Below, piece after piece: positions 1-4,154 of a stretch of 5,308 nucleotides of DNA. Source of the DNA: Betaproteobacteria bacterium. Its GTDB lineage: Bacteria > Pseudomonadota > Gammaproteobacteria > Burkholderiales > SG8-39. A program made the translations under genes and the position numbers. The notes under the pieces were generated by a model, which was given only the letters and a program-made list of their open reading frames with translations, had not been told where the DNA came from and made no database searches. Within the stretch, counting starts at the first letter, position 1. Every line of letters begins with the position of its first letter. The stretch spans positions 1 to 5,308 of the forward strand of contig JAAOZY010000292.1 in NCBI GenBank assembly GCA_012274205.1, read 5' to 3'.

Positions 1-150
1 TCGAAGACCGATTCGCTGTTCGATACCGCCATCGCCACCTTCGAGGAAGATCGCGGCGCCTTCGACCAGGGGGACGCGGAAGGCTTCATCCGCCTGAACG
101 CGCTGCGCATGCGCATCGCGGCGAATCTGCGCAAGCGCCAGACGAAGTAA
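1..150 (+). CDS. C-terminal tail of an unrecognised protein (5' truncated)
   Basis: An open frame enters from the left edge and gives 49 residues before a TAA stop at 148-150. The codons favour G/C at the third position, like the surrounding genes. The tail is hydrophilic and probably helical: an acidic stretch (FEEDRGAFDQGD) is followed by a basic, Arg/Lys-rich end (NLRKRQTK). There is no membrane segment and no motif that I can assign. A strong stem-loop terminator begins 22 bases after the stop, which supports this being a genuine gene end. I do not recognise the family, and function cannot be inferred from so short a tail. The gene converges on the FAH-family gene to its right. Confidence 0.65.
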   Translation, partial: SKTDSLFDTAIATFEEDRGAFDQGDAEGFIRLNALRMRIAANLRKRQTK

Positions 151-172
151 AGGCGCGCCGCCACTGCTGCTT

Positions 173-212
173 ACGGGCCGTTTCGGACCAGCCGAAACGG
201 CCCGTTTGCTTT
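173..212 (+). terminator. Rho-independent-type terminator of the left-edge gene
   Basis: The arms at 173-186 (ACGGGCCGTTTCGG) and 192-205 (CCGAAACGGCCCGT) form a perfect 14-bp inverted repeat with a 5-base loop (ACCAG). The stem is GC-rich and is followed by TTGCTTT, a short, interrupted T-rich run. It lies 22 bases after the stop at 150 and fits termination on the + strand. On the minus strand no T-rich run follows the stem, so it is less likely to terminate the FAH-family transcript arriving from the right. Confidence 0.8.
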
Positions 213-233
213 GGCGCACCCGCGCCGCACCTA

Positions 234-345
234 GTTCTTATTTCAAAACGAGGGGAAATCCCCTTCGGGGACTTCCTTCGGGGCGCGTCCACTCGTACTC
301 CGCTGTATCGGGCGCTGCAAAATTCCATTTTGCAACGCGTTCTTA
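234..345. repeat. Palindrome-rich intergenic stretch, possible small dispersed repeat
   Basis: No gene fits here. The stretch holds a near-perfect palindrome at 251-264 (AGGGGAAATCCCCT) overlapping a hairpin at 259-271, and a 9-bp direct repeat CCTTCGGGG at 262-270 and 275-283. It also has a hairpin with 8-bp perfect arms TGCAAAAT (316-323) and ATTTTGCA (327-334), extended by three more pairs after one mismatch (312-314 with 336-338). A 7-bp direct repeat GTTCTTA bounds it at 234-240 and 339-345, and the right copy contains the stop codon of the FAH-family gene. This density of structure resembles REP-type or MITE-like elements. The bounding repeat could instead be coincidence, since no clear terminal inverted repeats join the two ends. 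Confidence 0.35.
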
Positions 346-1110
346 CTCGTAGCGGTTGCTGAGTTCGCCGATGCCCTCGATGACGATGCTGACGCTGCTG
401 CCCGGTTTCATCGAGCCCACGCCGAGCGAGGTGCCGCAGGCGATCACGTCGCCCGGTTGCAGCGTCATGTCCTGCGATATCAGGCTGACCAGCCGCGTCG
501 GCGCGAAAATCATGTCGGCCACCGGATAGTTCTGCCGCTCCTGGCCGTTGAGCACGGTCCGGATCACCAGGCCGGCCGGGTCGAGTCCGGTGGCGATCAC
601 CGGCCCGAATACGCCGAAGGTGTCGAAACTCTTGGCGCGCGACCACTGCGCAAACGTTGCGTCGCGGTTGAGGATTTCCGCGGCAGTGACGTCGTTGATG
701 CAGGTATAGCCGAAAATGCAGCCGGGCGCATCGGCCTCGGACACCGCCTTGCAGCGCCTGCCTATGACTATGCCCAGTTCGCCCTCATACACCACTTTCC
801 CGGAATACGAGGCGGGCACGCGGATGACCTCGCCGTGCGCGAGGAAGGAGTTGTTGCCCTTGAGGAAGTACAGCGGCTCCGGCGGCTCGGGATTTCCCAG
901 CTTCGCCGCGAGCGCGTGGAAATTGTTCCACAGCGCCACCATCTTGGTCGGCTGCGTCGGCGTGAGCACCCTGACGGAATCAAGGTCGACGCGCTCTGCG
1001 CTGGGCTGCGCGCCGCCGAACATGTCGCCCGAGTGAATCCTGATGCTTCCGTTCTCGAGCACGCCGAAGCCGGTCCGGCCCTGATGCTCGAAGCGTATCC
1101 AATGCGCCAT
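343..1110 (-). CDS. Fumarylacetoacetate hydrolase (FAH) family protein
   Basis: The 255-residue product matches the FAH fold, a Mg/Mn-dependent, probably dimeric cytosolic family of C-C bond hydrolases, decarboxylases and isomerases acting on 2-oxo acids. The core lies at residues about 56-253. Metal ligands are visible as E109 and E111 in YEGELGIVIGR and D140 in GYTCINDVTA. K160 lies in AKSFDTFGVFGP, and the PGDVIACGTSLGVG loop (219-232) is typical. Residues 1-50 form a short N-terminal domain. The region that usually carries the His-Glu dyad reads WNNFHALAAKLG: H65 is present but Ala stands at the usual Glu position. Start: ATG at 1110 follows a GGAGA Shine-Dalgarno (1117-1121) with a 6-base gap. 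An out-of-frame ATG lies 4 bases upstream. The gene is divergent from yajQ and stands alone. The substrate cannot be read from sequence; acylpyruvase-like, oxaloacetate decarboxylase-like and aromatic-catabolism roles are all possible. Confidence 0.9.
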   Translation of the reverse strand: MAHWIRFEHQGRTGFGVLENGSIRIHSGDMFGGAQPSAERVDLDSVRVLTPTQPTKMVALWNNFHALAAKLGNPEPPEPLYFLKGNNSFLAHGEVIRVPASYSGKVVYEGELGIVIGRRCKAVSEADAPGCIFGYTCINDVTAAEILNRDATFAQWSRAKSFDTFGVFGPVIATGLDPAGLVIRTVLNGQERQNYPVADMIFAPTRLVSLISQDMTLQPGDVIACGTSLGVGSMKPGSSVSIVIEGIGELSNRYE

Positions 1111-1164
1111 TCATGTTCTCCGTTGAAAGATTGCGGTCGCGTTCCCCGCCACCGCTGGCTGCAA

Positions 1165-1170
1165 ATTGTA
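1165..1170 (-). promoter_or_regulatory. Weak candidate -10 for the FAH-family gene
   Basis: On the minus strand the hexamer TACAAT lies about 55 bases before the ATG at 1110. It would put the transcript start near 1158 and leave a leader of roughly 48 bases. No -35-like hexamer is seen 16-18 bases further up, and the site could be chance in an AT-richer pocket. Confidence 0.25.
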
Positions 1171-1212
1171 TCTTGTATCGGCTCGCGCCCGCGGCGCCTT
1201 CATGCCCTGCAG

Positions 1213-1218
1213 TATAAT
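1213..1218 (+). promoter_or_regulatory. Consensus -10 (TATAAT), likely yajQ promoter
   Basis: A perfect TATAAT lies 45 bases before the yajQ ATG in an otherwise GC-rich spacer, predicting a transcript start near 1225 and a leader of about 38 bases. No convincing -35 hexamer stands 16-18 bases upstream, where the sequence is GC-rich (GCCCGCGGCG). Activity would therefore depend on the strong -10 or an activator. The overlapping minus-strand hexamer TATACT (1211-1216) could serve the divergent FAH-family gene. Confidence 0.5.
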
Positions 1219-1263
1219 TGTCCTGCCCCGTTAATCGCCGTCATCCGGCACGAGAGACCAACC

Positions 1264-1749
1264 ATGCCTTCATTCGACATCACCTCCGAAGTCAACAAGG
1301 TCGAACTCAGGAATGCGATCGACCAGTGCAACAAGGAAGTCAGCAACCGCTTCGACTTCAAGGGTTCGGATGCGCGCATCGAGCAGTCCGAACTCACGCT
1401 GACGGTCTACGCCGACGACGAGTTCAAGCTCAAGCAGCTGATGGACGTGTTCACCGGCAAGTGCGCCAAGCGCGGTGTGGACGTGCGCGCGCTCGAGCCG
1501 AAGGATACGGAGAAGGTCGGCGGCGACAAGATCAAGCAGGTGGTCGAAGTCAAGAACGGCATCGAATCGGAGCAGGCGAAAAAGATCGTCAAGCTGATCA
1601 AGGACGCCAGGCTCAAGGTGCAGGCGAGCATCCAGGGCACGGCGGTGCGCGTCTCGGGCGCGAAAAAGGACGAGCTGCAGACGGCGATCCAGCTGGTGAA
1701 GAAATCGGTCGCGGACATTCCGCTGCAATTCCAGAATTTCCGCGATTAA
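1264..1749 (+). CDS. yajQ: YajQ-family cyclic-di-GMP/nucleotide-binding protein
   Basis: The 161-residue product is close in length to E. coli YajQ and shares its hallmarks: N-terminal MPSFDITSEV, the RFDFKG motif (29-34), GIESEQAKKIVKLIKDARLKVQASIQG (99-125), the VRVSG turn (128-132) and the C-terminal QFQNFRD (155-161). The family has two ferredoxin-like alpha/beta halves. Members bind nucleotides or RNA, and the Xanthomonas homologue is a c-di-GMP effector acting with a LysR-type regulator; that role is known for the family and is not shown here. No signal peptide or membrane segment is present, so it should be cytosolic. Start: ATG at 1264 has a modest GAGAG Shine-Dalgarno (1252-1256) with a 7-base gap and gives the conserved N-terminus. 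Frame open further upstream is only readable sequence across the FAH-family gene. It appears monocistronic, with a -10 upstream and a convergent neighbour downstream. Confidence 0.96.
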   Translation: MPSFDITSEVNKVELRNAIDQCNKEVSNRFDFKGSDARIEQSELTLTVYADDEFKLKQLMDVFTGKCAKRGVDVRALEPKDTEKVGGDKIKQVVEVKNGIESEQAKKIVKLIKDARLKVQASIQGTAVRVSGAKKDELQTAIQLVKKSVADIPLQFQNFRD

Positions 1750-1829
1750 GCCGGCGCCATGCCTGCGCGAAGTGAAGACCCAGGTTCGCGCTCGTATTGG
1801 CGCGCGTCGCGAGGCACGAGCCTAAATCA

Positions 1830-1854
1830 GTCCGCGCGAGGGGTGTGCGCGGAC
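1830..1854. terminator. GC-rich hairpin between convergent genes, possible terminator
   Basis: Perfect 8-bp arms GTCCGCGC (1830-1837) and GCGCGGAC (1847-1854) enclose a 9-base loop. The hairpin lies 80 bases after the yajQ stop and 14 bases beyond the stop of the amidotransferase on the other strand, so it could end either transcript. No T-run follows on either strand, so it is at best an imperfect intrinsic terminator. Confidence 0.4.
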
Positions 1855-1857
1855 GGT

Positions 1858-1883
1858 CCTTCAATCCTTCAGCCCTTCAATCC
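1858..1883. repeat. Short direct repeat over the amidotransferase stop codon
   Basis: The 10-mer CCTTCAATCC occurs at 1858-1867 and again at 1874-1883 with a 16-base period. The stop codon (1869-1871) lies between the copies. It may be a local duplication that altered the C-terminus, or chance. Confidence 0.4.
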
Positions 1884-2573
1884 CGAGATCCAGCGCGCGT
1901 AAAGCCGCGCCGCGACGGCATTGAGCGCCGCCACCCGCGGCTGCAGCTGCGACTGGATTTCGGCCGCGTCCTGCACCGACGCGCAGGCGCAGCGCGCCAG
2001 TTCTCCCTTGCCCGATTCGCACCAGCTGCGGATCATGTCGGGCGTCATTTCCACGTGGCACTGCATGCCCAGGTGCGGCCCGAGCGCGAACGCCTGATTG
2101 CGGCAATGCGGGCTGGAAGCGATGCCCACGGCACCCTCGGGCAGCGTGAACGTCTCGCCGTGCCAGTGGAAGGAAAGGAAACTGCGCGTGCCGCCGAACC
2201 AGGCGCGCGCGTCTTCGCTGTCGGCGACATCCACCGTGCCCCAGCCGATTTCCTTCTGCGGGCTGAGGCCGACCGAGCCGCCCAGTGCGCTGGCCATGAG
2301 TTGCGCGCCCAGACAATGCCCCAGCACCGGCACCTGCGCGTCCACCGCACTGCGGATCAGCTTGAGCACGCCCGCGATCCAGGGCAGATCGTCGTTGACG
2401 CTCATCGGGCCGCCCATGAACGCGAGGCCGGCGTATTCCCCCGCCGAAGCGGGCGGCGCCTCGCCGGCATCGATTTTCACCAGCTGCCACGGCAGTGAAT
2501 GCGCCTCGAGGTATGTGGCAAAATAACCCGGGCCTTCGGTCGGGCTGTGGCGGAAGATGGCGACTGGTTTCAT
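1869..2573 (-). CDS. Class I glutamine amidotransferase-like protein
   Basis: The 234-residue single-domain protein has the triad-type amidotransferase (GATase1) fold, which releases ammonia from glutamine. The nucleophile elbow is GHCLGAQL with C87. The rest of the triad is H173 and E175 in MQCHVEM, where Val replaces the Pro of the classic HPE. The oxyanion-type loop is FMGGPMSVNDD (52-62). The segment SFHWHGETFTLPEGA (134-148) is characteristic of the stand-alone GMP-synthase-like group (COG0518). No synthetase domain is attached, so the acceptor is unknown; related proteins include gamma-glutamyl hydrolase-like enzymes. Start: ATG at 2573 has an AGGA Shine-Dalgarno (2581-2584) with a 7-base gap and begins the family-typical MKPVAIFRHS. 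The open frame continues upstream to 2831 but lies inside the divergent protease gene. The gene converges with yajQ. Confidence 0.9.
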   Translation of the reverse strand: MKPVAIFRHSPTEGPGYFATYLEAHSLPWQLVKIDAGEAPPASAGEYAGLAFMGGPMSVNDDLPWIAGVLKLIRSAVDAQVPVLGHCLGAQLMASALGGSVGLSPQKEIGWGTVDVADSEDARAWFGGTRSFLSFHWHGETFTLPEGAVGIASSPHCRNQAFALGPHLGMQCHVEMTPDMIRSWCESGKGELARCACASVQDAAEIQSQLQPRVAALNAVAARLYARWISGLKG

Positions 2574-2586
2574 GGGAGCATCCTGC
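2574..2586. promoter_or_regulatory. Interleaved ribosome binding sites of two divergent genes
   Basis: Only 13 bp separate the start codons at 2573 (-) and 2587 (+). The + strand GGGAG at 2574-2578 lies 8 bases before the GTG start of the protease. The minus-strand AGGA at 2581-2584 lies 7 bases before the ATG of the amidotransferase. There is no room for promoters here, so each promoter must lie within the coding region of the opposite gene. Confidence 0.65.
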
Positions 2587-3234
2587 GTGAATTGCGTAAA
2601 GAATACCAGCTTGGCGCTTGCGGCAGCGCTGGCGCTGTTCGCCAGCGCCGGATACGCCGCCGAGGTCACGCTGGTCGGGCTGATCGGCTCCAGGGCCATC
2701 GTCGTCATCGACGGCGCCGCTCCGCGCACGCTGGCGCCCGGGCAGAAGACCGCCGAAGGCGTGCTGCTGCTGGAGACGCAAAAAGACTCTGCCAGCTTCG
2801 AAATCGACGGCAGGAAGCGGACCCTGCGCATGGGACAGGCCTATTCGGCCGCCGCCAGCGCCAGGCAAAGCGTGACCCTGAACGCCGATGCGCGCGGTCA
2901 TTTCATCACCATGGGAACGATCAACGGCGGCAGCGTGCGCTTCCTCGTCGATACCGGCGCAAGCTTCGTCGCGCTGCCCGCCGCCGAAGCGAAACGCCTG
3001 GGAATCGACTACCTGCGCGGCGAGCGCGGCAGCATGCAGACGGCCAATGGCGTCGCCACGGCCTACCGCGTCAGGCTCGACAGCGTCAGGATAGGCGACA
3101 TTGCGCTCAACAACGTCGATGCGGTGGTGAGCGAGAACGACACCATCGGCGTGACGCTGCTGGGGATGAGCTTTCTCAATCGCATGGAAATGAAGCGCGA
3201 CGGCCAGAGCATGACCCTGACCAGGCGCTACTGA
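2587..3234 (+). CDS. Exported retropepsin-like aspartic protease (clan AA)
   Basis: The 215-residue product starts with a likely signal peptide: K5, then a hydrophobic core at about 9-21 and a possible cleavage after YAA (residue 25). This suggests a periplasmic protein. Residues 26-90 form a small beta-rich domain (EVTLVGLIGSRAIVVIDG) that I cannot name. The catalytic domain spans about 98-215. It has the single-Asp motif FLVDTGASFVALP with D122, a flap-like MQTANG (150-155) and the LLGMSFLNRM hydrophobic turn (191-200). One DTGA motif implies a homodimer, as in retropepsins; the closest family I can name is the bacterial TIGR02281 type. Start: GTG at 2587 is preferred because it has GGGAG 8 bases upstream and gives a compact signal peptide. 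ATGs at 2557 and 2572 have poorly placed Shine-Dalgarno sequences and would overlap the divergent gene. The substrate is unknown. Confidence 0.88.
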   Translation: MNCVKNTSLALAAALALFASAGYAAEVTLVGLIGSRAIVVIDGAAPRTLAPGQKTAEGVLLLETQKDSASFEIDGRKRTLRMGQAYSAAASARQSVTLNADARGHFITMGTINGGSVRFLVDTGASFVALPAAEAKRLGIDYLRGERGSMQTANGVATAYRVRLDSVRIGDIALNNVDAVVSENDTIGVTLLGMSFLNRMEMKRDGQSMTLTRRY

Positions 3235-3246
3235 AGCCGGAGAACA

Positions 3247-3260
3247 GGCCGGGCGCGGCC
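3247..3260. terminator. Short GC hairpin between convergent genes
   Basis: Arms GGCCG (3247-3251) and CGGCC (3256-3260) with a GGCG tetraloop lie in the 28-bp gap between the protease stop and the folE2 stop. The stem is only 5 bp and no T-run follows on either strand. It may contribute to termination of both transcripts, but the call is weak. Confidence 0.25.
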
Positions 3261-3262
3261 GC

Positions 3263-4069
3263 TCAGGCGGCGTTGTTCTTGTCGCGCTCGATCAGCGCGT
3301 AGGCCGAGTGGTTGTGGATGGATTCGAAATTCTCCGACTCGACCACATACCACTCGATGCGCTCGTCCTTGTTCAGCACCGCGGCGACGTCGCGCACCAT
3401 GTCCTCGACGAACTTGGGATTGTCGTAGGCGCGCTCGGTGACGAGTTTTTCGTCCGGGCGCTTGAGCAGGCCGTAGAGCTCGCACGAAGCCTCTTTCTCG
3501 ACCACGTCGACGATGTCCTCGATCCAGACGAAATCGTTGGTGCGCGCAGTGACGGTCACGTGCGAGCGCTGGTTGTGCGCGCCGTAGGCGGAAATCTTCT
3601 TCGAGCACGGGCACAAGCTGGTTACCGGCACCAGCACTTTCATGGTGAAACGCTGCTTGCCCTGGTCGACGTCGCCGATAAAGGTCACGTCGTAGTCCAT
3701 CAGGCTCTGGACCTTCGACACTGGCGCCGCCTTGTTGACGAAATAGGGGAAATTCATCTCGATGTGGCCGGACTGCGCCTCGAGCTTTTCCATCATCTCG
3801 CGGAGCATGCGCTTGAACGTGTCGACCGAGATCTCGCGCTCGTGCGCGTTGAGTATCTCGACGAAGCGCGACATGTGCGTGCCCTTGAAATGATGCGGCA
3901 GGCGCACGTACATGTTGAACATGGCGATGGTATGCTGCACGCCGCCCGAGCGCTCGCTCACCTTGACCGGATGGCGGATGGACTTGATCCCGACCTGGTC
4001 GATCGCGAGCCGGCGCGTGTCCTTGGTGCTCTGCACGTCGGCGATGGCAAGGGGATCGCGGGTGTTCAT
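3263..4069 (-). CDS. folE2: GTP cyclohydrolase IB (FolE2)
   Basis: The 268-residue product is a full-length FolE2 (former DUF198). It converts GTP to 7,8-dihydroneopterin triphosphate (EC 3.5.4.16), the first step of tetrahydrofolate synthesis and, in some bacteria, of queuosine-type deazapurines. Family blocks are clear: GIKSIRHPVKV (27-37), HHFKGTHMSRF (59-69), SLCPCSKKIS with C153 and C155 (151-160), GAHNQRSH (163-170) and ESENFESIHNHSAYA (244-258). Cys and His residues in the last three blocks include the expected metal ligands, and E197 lies in EASCELYGLL. FolE2 can use metals other than zinc, unlike FolE. Start: ATG at 4069 has GGAAGGG (4077-4083) with a 7-base gap; an ATG at 4111 would add 14 unconserved residues. 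The gene lies 85 bp downstream of dxs on the same strand, a recurrent betaproteobacterial order. I see no Zur-like palindrome upstream. Confidence 0.97.
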   Translation of the reverse strand: MNTRDPLAIADVQSTKDTRRLAIDQVGIKSIRHPVKVSERSGGVQHTIAMFNMYVRLPHHFKGTHMSRFVEILNAHEREISVDTFKRMLREMMEKLEAQSGHIEMNFPYFVNKAAPVSKVQSLMDYDVTFIGDVDQGKQRFTMKVLVPVTSLCPCSKKISAYGAHNQRSHVTVTARTNDFVWIEDIVDVVEKEASCELYGLLKRPDEKLVTERAYDNPKFVEDMVRDVAAVLNKDERIEWYVVESENFESIHNHSAYALIERDKNNAA

Positions 4070-4121
4070 GATGGAGCCCTTCCGTTTGCAGCCGCGGCGC
4101 TGATGCCGCAACCCGAGCGAT

Positions 4122-4130
4122 ATTTTACCA
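4122..4130 (-). promoter_or_regulatory. Extended -10 element upstream of folE2
   Basis: On the minus strand TGGTAAAAT is an extended -10 (TGn followed by TAAAAT, one mismatch to TATAAT). It lies 52 bases before the folE2 ATG and 24 bases after the dxs stop. A transcript start near 4115 would leave a leader of about 46 bases. There is no good -35, which extended -10 promoters tolerate. It would allow folE2 expression independent of dxs. Confidence 0.45.
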
Positions 4131-4154
4131 TGTTAGCCCGGTCCGGCCGCGCGC

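Noticed and set aside
457..1263. Long + strand open frame continuous with the 5' end of yajQ
   Set aside because: It runs antisense through the FAH-family gene, its translation resembles no protein, and the conserved YajQ N-terminus starts at 1264 with its own Shine-Dalgarno.
2574..2831. 86-residue N-terminal extension of the amidotransferase frame
   Set aside because: It lies wholly within the divergent protease gene, lacks family similarity, and the typical MKPVAIFRHS start at 2573 has a good Shine-Dalgarno.
1861..2901. 346-residue minus-strand open frame overlapping the amidotransferase and protease genes
   Set aside because: It is an Arg/Gly/Ala-rich shadow frame of two well-supported genes, typical of GC-rich DNA, without recognisable motifs.
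4070..4111. Upstream ATG adding MRHQRRGCKRKGSI to FolE2
   Set aside because: It is basic and unconserved, has no well-placed Shine-Dalgarno, and begins only a few bases after the predicted transcript start; ATG 4069 has GGAAGGG.
4070..4120. Small imperfect hairpin in the folE2 leader considered as a riboswitch
   Set aside because: The only clear stem is about 5 bp (GCGGC with GCCGC) and the leader is about 46 bases, too short and unlike any folate-sensing riboswitch I know.
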